From Mesorhizobium loti CJ3sym (GTDB lineage Bacteria; Pseudomonadota; Alphaproteobacteria; Rhizobiales; Rhizobiaceae), in NCBI RefSeq assembly GCF_000472785.1, contig NZ_KI421462.1, forward strand, positions 152,298-216,297: a DNA stretch of 64,000 nucleotides. Reading direction: 5' to 3'. Every line of letters starts with the position of its first letter. The first letter of the stretch is position 1. This document shows positions 17,787 through 27,135 of this stretch, piece by piece. The notes beneath the pieces were generated by a model, which was not told where the DNA came from, ran no database searches, and worked only from the letters and a program-made list of their open reading frames with translations. Both the position numbers and the translations under genes were made by a program.

Positions 17787-18269
17787 TCAAGTCATCGGCT
17801 TTCGGAATGACCGGCGACGCTTGGTCTCAACGACTACGCCGGTCGGGCTGTCGGCCGTATTCTTCGCCTTGAACACGGCGGTTCGCTTCGGTTTTGGTTT
17901 GGGTAGCGCTTGAGGCTCTGCCCTTGGCTCCGGCGTTTGCTTGCTCTTTTGTTTGTCCTTGCGGGCGCAAAGTAAAGCCTTGGCGGTCGCCGCGTCCGCA
18001 TCCGAGACCATGCCGGCCGGCTTGCCATTGAGATCGATCCGTGCGGCGCCGGCATCCAGTCTTGCCAAGTATCTGGCCATCTTGGTATACGCCAGCAGGG
18101 CTCTCCTCAATTCATCATCAGACAGTTCGCCGTCGAGCACTCGAATGTCACGATGGATGCCGATCTTGAGCGGCCTGGGCGCTTTCGGATTGAACGCCGC
18201 AGGCCACTTGGCCGATAGATAGCGGAAAAGCTGTGCAGGCGATTTGCCTCGGCTACAGCTCAACATCAT
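17787..18269 (-). CDS. ProQ/FinO-domain RNA-binding protein
   Basis: The 160-residue protein starts with a ProQ/FinO domain (about 10-100): LFRYLSAKWPAAFNP, KIGIHRDIRV, LRRALLAYTKMARYL and GKPAGMVS are the characteristic blocks. A basic Lys/Pro-rich tail (PKPKPKRTAVFKAKN) follows. Such proteins bind structured small RNAs and mRNA 3' ends; FinO relatives on plasmids control transfer genes. It lies among decayed sequences and has no visible operon partner. Its location on an ICE makes regulation of transfer or cargo by RNA a reasonable inference. Confidence 0.85.
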   Translation of the reverse strand: MMLSCSRGKSPAQLFRYLSAKWPAAFNPKAPRPLKIGIHRDIRVLDGELSDDELRRALLAYTKMARYLARLDAGAARIDLNGKPAGMVSDADAATAKALLCARKDKQKSKQTPEPRAEPQALPKPKPKRTAVFKAKNTADSPTGVVVETKRRRSFRKPMT

Positions 18270-18656
18270 AAGCCTCGCCCCATTTTTTCGTTTCCAATTT
18301 GGACCTTCCTAGCGCTGATATATGCAATGATTATGGGAAAATGGGCATTCGCCCCGCAGGGCAAAGCAGCGGCCGCCTCCTCATTCGGACAGACGAAGTG
18401 CCTGGTGGACCGAGCAGGATCGGCACCAATCACGCCGAGCCGTCCGGATTAAGTTCACAGCCATACAGCAGGGTCGGTGGAACGCTGTTTCCCCATTCTC
18501 CGCCAACCATTGACCCTTGGCGGCGCATCTGAAACGCCGGCAGCGAAAAGACTCCCTCCGCTGAGGGCCGTCGGCGAGTAGGACCCGAAACCGTCGCGGC
18601 TCCCCTCACCCGTTCGGCCGTTCCGTAGTACCAGCGCGTCGCGCAGCGCGAAAGCT
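18270..18656. other. Intergenic stretch without recognisable gene
   Basis: Only short overlapping ORFs with no matching features are seen. I see nothing else here. Confidence 0.3.
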
Positions 18657-18658
18657 AT

Positions 18659-18943
18659 TCAGGCGACCGTTCCGTGATCTCGGCCGGATCGACGCCGTCC
18701 TGGGACAGGAAGGCAGGCGAATGGCTGGCAAAAAGCGTTCCGCCGTAAACCGGCGTCGGTCACCAGAACCTGGCGGAACTGCCGGGCGGCGGCCTTTCCG
18801 GAATAGCTGCCGCCGATGACAATTGGCGCAGCGAAATTCGGAAGATTGCGAGCGACAGGCTTCGGACTCCCATTCGATTGCCGACTCGGCTCATGCATTG
18901 GCGGGCACTGAGAATGTTTGCACATCACGTTGATGGTTACCGC
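18659..18943 (-). CDS. Small hypothetical protein
   Basis: From the ATG at 18943 this frame encodes 94 residues (MAVTINVMCKHSQCPP...), preceded by a GAGGCG that could act as an RBS. It follows the 63-residue gene on the same strand by 13 bp. I do not recognise it. The arginine-rich end suggests it may be a frameshifted remnant rather than an intact gene. Confidence 0.3.
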   Translation of the reverse strand, partial: AVTINVMCKHSQCPPMHEPSRQSNGSPKPVARNLPNFAAPIVIGGSYSGKAAARQFRQVLVTDAGLRRNAFCQPFACLPVPGRRRSGRDHGTVA

Positions 18944-18956
18944 CATGGAGATCGCC

Positions 18957-19148
18957 TCAGAAGCGGCGCCCAATCGGAAACATTAGCACCTGCGCGTTTT
19001 GGCTCGGCTGCTTGAACTCCTCGACGGCAACTGCCTCAATTAGCAGATCCAAGGCTTCGCGCCCCCTCTGGCTCATCGGGTCATCGCCTCGCAGATAATG
19101 ATACGCTCGATCTAGATGCACTCGCGCGGCAGAAAAATCGCTTGTCAT
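18957..19148 (-). CDS. Small conserved-type hypothetical protein, 63 residues
   Basis: The product (MTSDFSAARVHLDRAYHYL..., ending in MFPIGRRF) is compact and mostly helical. The ATG at 19148 has a strong ribosome-binding site (GAGAGGG, four bases upstream), and composition is normal for the region. Short proteins beginning this way are familiar from rhizobial replicons, but no function is known to me. Confidence 0.65.
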   Translation of the reverse strand: MTSDFSAARVHLDRAYHYLRGDDPMSQRGREALDLLIEAVAVEEFKQPSQNAQVLMFPIGRRF

Positions 19149-19351
19149 ATGACCCTCTCAGTTGCCGCCCGCGTTAGCCGTCTACGAGGTGAGGGTCACG
19201 CAATCGTCAATATCCACAGACGGATTTGATTTAAATCGCAGATGATCCGGGAGAAACCAAACACCGGCTTGTCCTATGCGAGTGCCCCTTGATTATGTCG
19301 CCGGCGGCCCGGTGGACTCTGCAATAGGGTTGCTAAAGCGAGCCTGCCAAT

Positions 19352-20404
19352 ATGTCCCCAGCATCCTCCAATAAGCCGTCCCGAGTTTCTGGTCAGTCCA
19401 GCACTTTTGCGTCCGACGCTGGATACGGCGATCCACGTGGTGCGCGCGTCCTGCGGCTGGCACTTGCCGATTATCTAGCAAGCGATCGTGGACTTGCGGC
19501 CTCGCCTGATGAGATACTGGTGACAAGGGGCAGCCAGATGGGGCTGTTCCTGGCAGCGGCTGCGGTTATTGACCCTGGCCAAGCCATTGCCGTGGAGGTG
19601 CCAGGCTATCCTCTGGTGGACGGCGTTTCGGGCAGCAGGCGCCAGAATCATCGCCGTACCAGTTGACACCCAGGGTATCGACGTCACGCAACTCGAAAAT
19701 ATCGCCCAGCAGGAAACGGCCCCGAAAGCGATCTATGTCACGCCACACCATCAATACCCGACGCTCGGTGCCGGTCGCCGGCTAAAACTGCTCGACATCG
19801 CGCGAAAGCGTGGACTGGTCGTCATCGAGGACGACTATGATCACGAATACCGATTCGAAGGACGACCCGTGCTGCCGCTAGCCGCACGGGCGCACCCGGA
19901 ACAGCCCACCGTCTATGTCGGCTCCCTGTCCAAGCTGCTCACACCCGCTATCCGGATCGGATATATAACCGCGCGGCCGAACATCCTGGCGCGTATAGCC
20001 GACCGGCGAGAGGCCATCGACCGCCAGGGAGATTTCCCACTCGAACAAGCCCTGGCCAGGCTGATTGGAGACGGAGTGTTGCAACGGCACCCGCAAGGCC
20101 CGACGCATCTACGCGTCGCGGCGTGATCTCCTGGCCGAGGAAGCCAGCCGGCATCTCGGCGACGATGTCATGTTCGACCTCCCGGCGGGTGGCCTGGCAC
20201 TCTGGTTGCGCCTGCGAAACGGGCTGAGCGGGGAAACCTGGGCCGCGAACGCGGCCAGCGCGGGCCTTGCCATCACGCCCGGGATTCGCTTTGCACTCGA
20301 CCCCGCGAACGCGCCCGAGGCATTCCGGTTCGGCTACGCCCGTCATGAAAGCCGAACTTCAGCACATCGTTCAACTGCTTTCGCGCACGCGGCCGAGCCG
20401 ATAG
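19352..20404 (+). pseudogene. MocR/PdxR-type PLP-binding regulator, aminotransferase part, three frameshifts
   Basis: The aminotransferase-like domain of a GntR/MocR regulator can be followed through four pieces. GYGDPRGARVLRLALADYL and ILVTRGSQMGLFLAA run to about 19622. AAGARIIAVPVDTQGID, VIEDDYDHEYRFEGRP and the PLP-lysine segment VGSLSKLLTPAIRIGY run to about 20090. ARRIYASRRDLLAEEA to GIRFALDP runs to about 20343. MKAELQHIVQLLSRTRPSR ends at the TAG at 20402. Frames change at about 19622, 20090 and 20343. The N-terminal winged-helix DNA-binding domain is missing. The gene is clearly dead. Confidence 0.88.
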
Positions 20405-20773
20405 CGGTGCAGCTCGGCCGAGAGAAAAAATCCTGTCAGTCTTTCCAGAAGGTTCCTAGGCATCTTCGTCACAGCCCGAATTTGCTCGGCCGCCCTGCGA
20501 TACTCATTCGATTTAGGGCCTTTGCCCCAATGAACCCGCCCGCAGACCACGGTCGGCGTGTCGGGATTTCAGATAGCCACCACGGAGGCGGAAAGATATC
20601 CGGTCGACTTCGTGCGTATTATGACCTCCTGTTTCGGTGGAATTGGCTTTGCCTCCTTGCGACAGGACCACCGCATGGTGCGCCTCGACCTGCTGAGAAC
20701 GTTATTGTCGCCATGCGCACAAGGTCAACTTGGCCGTTCTGAAAAACTCTAATACGGGATCAACATTGTTGTA
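20405..20773. other. Decayed stretch between MocR relic and LysR gene
   Basis: A plus-strand frame at 20540-20752 (GFQIATTEAERYPVDFVRIM...) looks like a protein fragment but lacks a start and I cannot assign it. No other feature is supported. Confidence 0.35.
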
Positions 20774-21769
20774 TCACGCCATTGGTGTGGCTCTGTCATC
20801 CTGCGCGCCGAAATGCGGCCGTCGCTCGAACGATATGTGGAGTTGCTTCTCCAACAGAAAATGGCGAGCCAGATCGGTATCACGCTTTCCGATCCGTGAC
20901 ACCCATTCCGAAAACAGGCGAACCGCGCGCCGGTTCATATGCCGCGAAGGACAGACCAGCCAATAGCCCGGAAACTCTATGACGTCGAACTCGGTTGAGA
21001 CCGGCACCAGGGAGCCCGACACCAGGTCCTCGAATGCGATCGATGTGCTCTCCAGGACCACGCCTGCCCCATCCTTAGCCAACTGAACCGACATCGATGA
21101 ACGGTCAAAACGATAGGGATAGGTCATGCGGGCCCCCTGGATGGCGTTGCGCGGCAGCCAGTAATCCCAACGGAAATAGGCCTTCACACTGTCGATCAAT
21201 CGCGCATGGCGAAGCTGCTCGCGCGGATCCGGCGAGATCGCGTGCAGTTCGGCAAGATAGGAAGGCGAGCACATCGGCAGGATCAAGTCGTTGACGACGC
21301 AATCGGAATAGAGGCCGGCCCAGCCGCCGTCGCCGTAACGAAGATCGAGATCGATGACCTCCGTTTCGAAGTCGGAGAAGTTGGGTGTCGCGTCGACCCG
21401 CAAATTCCAGCTCGGATAGTCCTTGCTGAACTCGGCCAAGCGCGGTGCCAGCCACTTCTCACCGAAAGAAGGACTGACACGGATGCTGAGCTGGAAGCTC
21501 TCACGCTGCCGCACGATGGCGTTGCGCACCTCGCGGATGGATTCGAAAGCCTGGGTGGTGGTCTGAAAGAGCCGCTCGCCGTCGATCGTGAGCGAAAGAT
21601 GACGCTTCTCGCGTTGAAAAAGCCGCACCCCGAGCTGGTGTTCGAGCAACCGCAGTTGCTGGCTGACCGCCGAAGGTGTCACGCGCAATTCCTGCGCGGC
21701 CTTCGCCACGCCTCCGAGACGCGCGACCGCCTCGAAATGGGTCATGGAATTGAACTTGAAATCCGACAT
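20774..21769 (-). CDS. LysR-family transcriptional regulator (GcvA-like)
   Basis: Of 331 residues, 1-60 form the winged HTH (FEAVARLGGVAKAAQELRVTPSAVSQQLRLLE) and about 90-300 a periplasmic-binding-like effector domain (RVSPSFGEKWLAPRLAEF, DLDLRYGDGGW). The GxxWLxPRL wording is typical of the GcvA subgroup. It is divergent from the sugar ABC operon with 103 bp between starts, so it very likely controls that operon from the shared intergenic region and responds to the transported compound or a breakdown product. Confidence 0.93.
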   Translation of the reverse strand: MSDFKFNSMTHFEAVARLGGVAKAAQELRVTPSAVSQQLRLLEHQLGVRLFQREKRHLSLTIDGERLFQTTTQAFESIREVRNAIVRQRESFQLSIRVSPSFGEKWLAPRLAEFSKDYPSWNLRVDATPNFSDFETEVIDLDLRYGDGGWAGLYSDCVVNDLILPMCSPSYLAELHAISPDPREQLRHARLIDSVKAYFRWDYWLPRNAIQGARMTYPYRFDRSSMSVQLAKDGAGVVLESTSIAFEDLVSGSLVPVSTEFDVIEFPGYWLVCPSRHMNRRAVRLFSEWVSRIGKRDTDLARHFLLEKQLHISFERRPHFGAQDDRATPMA

Positions 21770-21780
21770 CGTGCTCGTCA

Positions 21781-21810
21781 GTTAAGCTTAGCTACACAAA
21801 ATGTTAAGAA
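21781..21810. promoter_or_regulatory. Candidate LysR operator in divergent promoter region
   Basis: Within the 103-bp divergent intergenic region, an inverted CTTA...TAAG pair spaced by 14 bases (starting ttagcttagctac-like, ending tgttaagaa) resembles the imperfect dyads bound by LysR proteins. It is the only such dyad I noticed there. The assignment is by position only. Confidence 0.3.
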
Positions 21811-21872
21811 ACGAGAATTGAGCCGAATGTCAATCGGTCGCATGATCCTTCGGTATTGGGAGGAGATAGAGG

Positions 21873-23405
21873 ATGGAACCGGGTTCAGCTCAAAGCTTGG
21901 GCACTACCGGCAATTTACCGGGCGTTGGGCTGGCATCAGCCAGGAAGACGCTGATCGAAGCTTCCAACGTCGAGAAGAGCTACGGCGCGACGCGGGTCCT
22001 TCGGGGCGTCAGTTTTCAGGTCCGGGCTGGCGAAATCCATGCGCTCCTGGGCGGCAACGGCGCCGGCAAGAGCACCCTCATCCGCATCATCACGGGGCTG
22101 ACCTCGCGCGATGCCGGTGGGATTGACCTGCGCTCGTCGAAGGCCGACCGCACCAGCCCGATCATCGCTGTGGTGCATCAGGAGCTGGCGCTGTTGCCCG
22201 AGCTATCGGTGGCGGAAAATATCGGCATTGTGCATGCCAGGTCAGGCTGGTCGCTGATCAGCCGTCGCCGCATGCGCGAAATTGCGCTTGGTGCGCTCCG
22301 CCTGATCGACCCAGCGATCGGCGAAGAAATCATCGATTTGCCGGCACGCAAATTGTCGCTTCATGAGGGCCAGATCGTCGAGATCGCTCGTGCGCTTTCT
22401 ACTGGAGCGGAAGTGCTGCTTCTCGACGAGCCCACGGCCAATCTCACCGCCGGCGAGACGGCCAAACTCTTCTCGGTGCTGAAGCGGCTGGTGCGCGAGG
22501 AAGGCATCGGCATCGTCTTTGTGTCTCACCGTATGCGGGAAATCCGAGAGCTCTGCGACGTCTGCACTATTTTGCGCGATGGCGTCACCATCGCGAATGC
22601 CGCGCCCCTCGCCTCGCTCAGCGACGGGGAGATCGTCCAGCAGATGGGACAACCCACGCAGCGTCAGGCCACGCACCGCAACCCGCAGCAGAACCCCCGC
22701 CAGGGCTCACCAATCGAACTCCTTGGCCCAGGCGACGTCCGGATCTCAATTTTGTCCGGCACCATCCTGGGACTGGCCGGCGCACCCGCGGGTCCGACCG
22801 GTCTCATTGCTGCCCTTGTGGGCGCGGGACCCGGCGCTGGTTGGCGCCTCTCCGGCGAAGGCTTCGGGGACCGCTTCCCGTCCCCGGCGGCAGCGGCGCG
22901 CGCCGGCATAGGCTTTGTCTCGGGCGACCGGGCGACCAAGGGTATCCTTTCGCAGCTTCCGATCGTCGACAACGTGCTCGCAGCGCGCAGGGTTCGCGAG
23001 AGGCGGCGGATCGTCGCCGCGGCCGAGAGGCAGGAATGTCGCGATCTCGTGTCGGCGCTGAAGTTGAAAGCCGGCTCGATTTGGGACCTGCCGGCCTCGC
23101 TGTCCGGCGGCAATCAGCAGAAGCTTCTGGTCGCACGCTTGCTTGGGCTGCCGCTGCGCATGGTGGTGCTGGAAGAGCCAACGCGTGGCGTCGACATCGG
23201 CACCAAACATGACATTTACGGCTTGATCCGGCAGATGGCCGACGCCGGCGCGATCATCATCTGGTGGTCGACCGAGAACGTCGAACTGCTCGAGCTTTGC
23301 GACGCCATCTTCGCCTTCGACACCGATGGGCGGCCAAAGGGATTTCTGCCTGAGGATCGCTATACCGAAGGCGGGCTCGCCGAACTGACGGGGATGGCCG
23401 CATGA
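21873..23405 (+). CDS. Sugar ABC transporter ATP-binding protein (RbsA/MglA type)
   Basis: The 510-residue protein carries two fused ABC domains. The first is complete: Walker A LGGNGAGKST, signature-like LSLHEGQIVEIARAL, Walker B LLLDEPTANL. The second has a signature LSGGNQQKLLVARLL and VVLEEPTRGVD but a degenerate Walker A (LAGAPAGPTG), as usual in carbohydrate uptake CUT2 systems. The start at 21873 has a strong RBS (GGGAGGAGATAGAGG). The stop overlaps the permease start (ATGA). It energises import of a monosaccharide or related polyol. Confidence 0.95.
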   Translation: MEPGSAQSLGTTGNLPGVGLASARKTLIEASNVEKSYGATRVLRGVSFQVRAGEIHALLGGNGAGKSTLIRIITGLTSRDAGGIDLRSSKADRTSPIIAVVHQELALLPELSVAENIGIVHARSGWSLISRRRMREIALGALRLIDPAIGEEIIDLPARKLSLHEGQIVEIARALSTGAEVLLLDEPTANLTAGETAKLFSVLKRLVREEGIGIVFVSHRMREIRELCDVCTILRDGVTIANAAPLASLSDGEIVQQMGQPTQRQATHRNPQQNPRQGSPIELLGPGDVRISILSGTILGLAGAPAGPTGLIAALVGAGPGAGWRLSGEGFGDRFPSPAAAARAGIGFVSGDRATKGILSQLPIVDNVLAARRVRERRRIVAAAERQECRDLVSALKLKAGSIWDLPASLSGGNQQKLLVARLLGLPLRMVVLEEPTRGVDIGTKHDIYGLIRQMADAGAIIIWWSTENVELLELCDAIFAFDTDGRPKGFLPEDRYTEGGLAELTGMAA

Positions 23406-24406
23406 CCGACGCAACCAACGGCACCACGACAACCAACAAGCTCCGGACCACCAGGTTCCGCGTCCCAGCAGTTCTCTTTTCGTACCGCACCGAAGTCGCG
23501 ATTGCCGCGGCAATCGTCGTCCTGCTGCTGGCCGTCGGCATGTTCGTGCCCGCCGCACTCAGCATGGGCAATTTGCAAAACATTATTCAGGCCGCCGCGC
23601 CTCTAATCATTATGTCGCTTGGTGTTTTGCTGGTCGTTGTCACCGGCGGCATCGATCTTTCGGTCGGCTCAGTTTTCTCCCTCACCGGAATGGTAACCGC
23701 GCTGGCGATGGCCAGTGGCGCTGATGGACTGACCGCGAGCGCTGCCGGCCTGGCGGTCGGCCTTGTGTTCGGGTCGATCAATGGTCTTCTGGTCACGGTC
23801 GTTGGGCTCGCGCCTTTCGTCGTCACCCTCATCACCTACGCGGTGGCGGGCAGCCTTGCCTTCATCGTCACCAATGGTCGCTCGATGCCGATCGGTGCGC
23901 CGGATTTCTGGCTCCTAAATTCGGGCGAGATCATTCCCGGCATACCCAACCATCTTCTGTTCTGCATCGTATTGATGGTCGCGCTGGAATACGTGCTGCG
24001 CAAGGTCGTCGTCGGACGCTGGTTCTATGCCGTCGGCTCGTCGGCAATTGCTGCCCGACTGCTCGGCATCCCGGTTCTGCGCATCAAGTTCGCGGCCTAC
24101 GTCGCATCGAGCCTGCTTGCCTCTTTCGCCGGGCTGCTGACCGTTAGTTACATCCTTAACGCCGAAGCCACGGCCGGCGCCAGCCTGATGCTGCAGGCGA
24201 TTGCCGCCGTCGTCATCGGCGGGGCAAGCCTCTTTGGCGGGACGGGCAGTGCGATCGGCGCTGTGCTCGGCGCGCTGATGATCACCTGCATCCAGAACGG
24301 CGTGAACCTCATCGGCGTGAACAGCTTCTGGCAGGGGTCCGTCACAGGCGCCGCAATCCTGCTCGCGGTTCTGATCGACCGCTTCAGCAACAAGAACCGA
24401 ATCTAG
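23402..24406 (+). CDS. Sugar ABC transporter permease (RbsC type)
   Basis: The 334-residue protein has about nine hydrophobic segments and the family motif GGIDLSVGSVFSLTG with GLAPFVVTLITYA; the ALMITCIQNGVNLIGV segment is near the end. It overlaps the ATPase gene by four bases and is followed after 22 bp by the binding-protein gene. It forms the inner-membrane channel of the CUT2 importer. Confidence 0.95.
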   Translation: MTDATNGTTTTNKLRTTRFRVPAVLFSYRTEVAIAAAIVVLLLAVGMFVPAALSMGNLQNIIQAAAPLIIMSLGVLLVVVTGGIDLSVGSVFSLTGMVTALAMASGADGLTASAAGLAVGLVFGSINGLLVTVVGLAPFVVTLITYAVAGSLAFIVTNGRSMPIGAPDFWLLNSGEIIPGIPNHLLFCIVLMVALEYVLRKVVVGRWFYAVGSSAIAARLLGIPVLRIKFAAYVASSLLASFAGLLTVSYILNAEATAGASLMLQAIAAVVIGGASLFGGTGSAIGAVLGALMITCIQNGVNLIGVNSFWQGSVTGAAILLAVLIDRFSNKNRI

Positions 24407-24428
24407 ATCATCAACGGGAGGAACCAAA

Positions 24429-25391
24429 ATGAAAATGAAGACAATCCTGCTTGCAGCATTGGCAGCGGCCGCACTGTCCAGCGCATCATACGCTGAAGAC
24501 AAGAAGACCGTCGCCTATATCGCCCCATCGCTGGACATCTCTTACTGGCAATGGGTCGGCTACGGCGTGAAGGAGAAGGCCAAGGAACTCGGCATGGACT
24601 ATGTCGAGTATACGTCGGAGAATTCGCCTGCCAAGCAGATGGACAATGCCAGGACAGCCGTCACCAAAGGTGTCTCGGCCATTGTGATCGGCCCTGTCAG
24701 CTCGACGTCGACACCACCGCTGCTCGACTATCTGGCGAAGCAGAAAGTGCCGATCGCCTTTGCCGGCATCGGGCCACAGCCGGGCCTCACGAACTATACG
24801 TCCTCGGTCACCGCGAACAACTATGAGACCGGCAAAGCGCAAGCGAAATTCACCTGCGAGCTCGCCAAGGAGCGTGGCAGCAAGAAGGTCGGCATGCTGT
24901 CCTTGCCGCAGGATCGGGAGAATGCGCAGAAGTACCTCAAAGGCGCCAAGGAGGCGTTCGCGGCTGCAGGCTGCGACCTCGTCCAAATGCTGGAGACGCG
25001 GGGCCTGACGATCAGCGAAGCTGTAACCCAGGCAAATGACCTCTTGACGGCCAATCCCGACATCAAGGCCATTTACGGCATGTATGACGAAGCTGGCACC
25101 GGGGCCGCCAAGGTGGTCGAAACCCGTGGCCTGAACGGCAAGATCGGCATTACCGTCGCCGACGGCTCGCCAACCACGATTGCGCTGCTCAAGAAGGGGG
25201 CGATCCAGGGCATCTTCTTCCAGGAGGCTGTGGGCCAAGGTATCGACGGAACCCAACAGGTCTACAACGCACTGACGGGCGCGCCGGTGACCCAGGACAT
25301 GGCATTGGTCATGCCTCTTGTTACCGCCGACAAGGTCGACAGTCCTGAGGCCAAGAAGGTCATCGCCCGCGTTTTCCCCCCGAGCAACTGA
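24429..25391 (+). CDS. Periplasmic sugar-binding protein (RbsB-like)
   Basis: A signal peptide (MKMKTILLAALAAAALSSASYA) precedes a type I periplasmic-binding fold (AYIAPSLDISYWQWV, SAIVIGPVSSTSTPPLLDYL, AIYGMYDEAGTGAAKVVE). At 320 residues it has the usual length. GGGAGGAAC lies just upstream. It determines the substrate of the importer, which I cannot name from sequence. Confidence 0.93.
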   Translation: MKMKTILLAALAAAALSSASYAEDKKTVAYIAPSLDISYWQWVGYGVKEKAKELGMDYVEYTSENSPAKQMDNARTAVTKGVSAIVIGPVSSTSTPPLLDYLAKQKVPIAFAGIGPQPGLTNYTSSVTANNYETGKAQAKFTCELAKERGSKKVGMLSLPQDRENAQKYLKGAKEAFAAAGCDLVQMLETRGLTISEAVTQANDLLTANPDIKAIYGMYDEAGTGAAKVVETRGLNGKIGITVADGSPTTIALLKKGAIQGIFFQEAVGQGIDGTQQVYNALTGAPVTQDMALVMPLVTADKVDSPEAKKVIARVFPPSN

Positions 25392-25454
25392 CCGCCACCC
25401 AGTGGACCCGCCGGCTAGCTGGCGGGTCCTGAACCCGAGCGAGGAATCCCGACC

Positions 25455-26348
25455 GTGGCCGAGCTGCCGTTCATCGATCCGCACCATCATCTGTGGGACC
25501 TGGAGACCAATTACTATCCCTGGCTGACCGACGGGGTTAAGCCGTCGGTTTTCGGTGACTACGAGGCGATCCGAAAAAGCTACCTTCTCGATGACTATCT
25601 GGAAGACGCTAGGAACCAGAACCTGGTCAAATCGGTGCATCTCGATGTGGGGTTCAATCCCAGCGATCCAGTGGGGGAGACTCGCTGGTTGCAGGAGATC
25701 GCGAACAAGCGTGGGTTTCCCCACGGCATCGTCGGTTATGCCGACCTCTCCAAACCCGATGTGGGCGACCTTCTCGACCAGCACATGGAGTATCCGAACT
25801 TCAGGGGTATCCGGCAGTCGATGAATTACCATCCCGACTCCGCCAAGACGTATCAGGCCCGGCCTGAAGTGAGCCGGACGCCACAATGGCGGCTAGGATT
25901 TGGCGAATTGGCGAAACGCCGGCTGAGTTTCGACCTGCAGCTCTATTATCCGCAGATGGGTGAGTTCCTTGAGCTCGCGCACGATTTTCCCGACGTCCAG
26001 ATCATCCTCGACCACACCGGAATGCAAGTTGATGGCCCTGAACATTTCGGGGCATGGAGAAAAGCCATGCACAAGTTGGCGCAGGCGCCGAACGTTTCCT
26101 GCAAGATCTCGGGTCTCGGCATGGGCGACTGGCGATGGACCACTGCATCGATCCGTCCCTATGTCGAGGAAGCGATCGCCGCGTTCGGCGTCGACCGCAG
26201 CATGTTCGCGACGAACTTTCCGGTCGACAAGCTGTTCTCGAGCTTCGACGCCATCGTTAATGCCTTCAAGGAGATCACGAAGGCTTACCCCCATGAGCAG
26301 CGGCTTGCGTTGTTCCACGACAACGCCGCCCGGTACTACCGCCTTTAG
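25455..26348 (+). CDS. Amidohydrolase_2 family lactonase-like hydrolase
   Basis: The 297-residue protein begins with the metal-binding DPHHHLWDLETNYYPWL, and its closing residues (MFATNFPVDKLFSSFD) carry the conserved Asn/Asp-Phe-Pro region of the L-fuconolactonase / pyrone-dicarboxylate lactonase group. The likely role is hydrolysis of a sugar lactone made by a dehydrogenase. The start is GTG at 25455 with GAGGAA about ten bases upstream. It follows the binding-protein gene and precedes an SDR, consistent with oxidative sugar catabolism. Confidence 0.85.
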   Translation: MAELPFIDPHHHLWDLETNYYPWLTDGVKPSVFGDYEAIRKSYLLDDYLEDARNQNLVKSVHLDVGFNPSDPVGETRWLQEIANKRGFPHGIVGYADLSKPDVGDLLDQHMEYPNFRGIRQSMNYHPDSAKTYQARPEVSRTPQWRLGFGELAKRRLSFDLQLYYPQMGEFLELAHDFPDVQIILDHTGMQVDGPEHFGAWRKAMHKLAQAPNVSCKISGLGMGDWRWTTASIRPYVEEAIAAFGVDRSMFATNFPVDKLFSSFDAIVNAFKEITKAYPHEQRLALFHDNAARYYRL

Positions 26349-26382
26349 ACCATTCGTCGCGTAAACAGCAGGAGACTTTGAC

Positions 26383-27135
26383 ATGTTGCTGAAGGGCAAG
26401 GCCGCGGTGATTTCGGGTGCCGCGAGCCCTAGAGGAATTGGCCGCTCCACGGCAACGCTGATGGCCGAGCAAGGCGCGCGCATTGCCATTCTTGACCTCG
26501 ATGAGGGACAAGCCCGTGACGCAGCCGCGTCGCTTGGGCCCGAGCACATTGGTCTCGCCTGCAATGTCGCCGATCTCGATGCCTGCAAGAAAGCTGCTGC
26601 GGAAGTGACTGAGGTCTTCGGCAAGGTCGACGTGCTGTGCAACATTGCCGGGATCACGCAGCCAGTAAAGACACTGGATATCGGCCCCGCTGATTGGGAC
26701 CGGATCCTCGATGTCAATCTGCGCGGCGTTCTCTATCTCAGCCAGGCCTTCATCCCGCATATGCGCGAGAATGGCGGCGGATCGATCATCTGCATGTCGT
26801 CGGTTTCCGCACAGCGCGGCGGCGGCATCTTCGGCGGCCCACACTATTCGGCCGCCAAGGCGGGCGTGCTCGGGCTTGCCAAGGCCATGGCGCGCGAATT
26901 CGGACCCGACGGCATCCGCATCAACTGTGTCACGCCCGGGCTCATCCAGACCGACATCACCGGTGACAAACTGACCGACGCCATGCGCGCCGATATCATC
27001 AAGGGTATCCCGCTCAGTCGGCTGGGCGATGCCCGCGACGTGGCGGGCGCCTATCTCTTCCTCGCGTCCGATCTGGCCAGCTACATCACCGGCGCCGTCA
27101 TCGACGTCAATGGTGGGATGCTGATCCATGGCTGA
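26383..27135 (+). CDS. SDR-family sugar/polyol dehydrogenase
   Basis: The 250-residue classical SDR contains the cofactor motif SGAASPRGIGRSTA, NIAGIT, a catalytic Ser region (CMSSVSAQRGG) and YSAAKAGVLGLAKA. The C-terminal ITGAVIDVNGGM is standard. GGAGAC precedes the ATG. The last bases overlap the start of the transketolase N-subunit gene. In context it probably oxidises the imported sugar or the product of the lactonase step. Confidence 0.92.
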   Translation: MLLKGKAAVISGAASPRGIGRSTATLMAEQGARIAILDLDEGQARDAAASLGPEHIGLACNVADLDACKKAAAEVTEVFGKVDVLCNIAGITQPVKTLDIGPADWDRILDVNLRGVLYLSQAFIPHMRENGGGSIICMSSVSAQRGGGIFGGPHYSAAKAGVLGLAKAMAREFGPDGIRINCVTPGLIQTDITGDKLTDAMRADIIKGIPLSRLGDARDVAGAYLFLASDLASYITGAVIDVNGGMLIHG

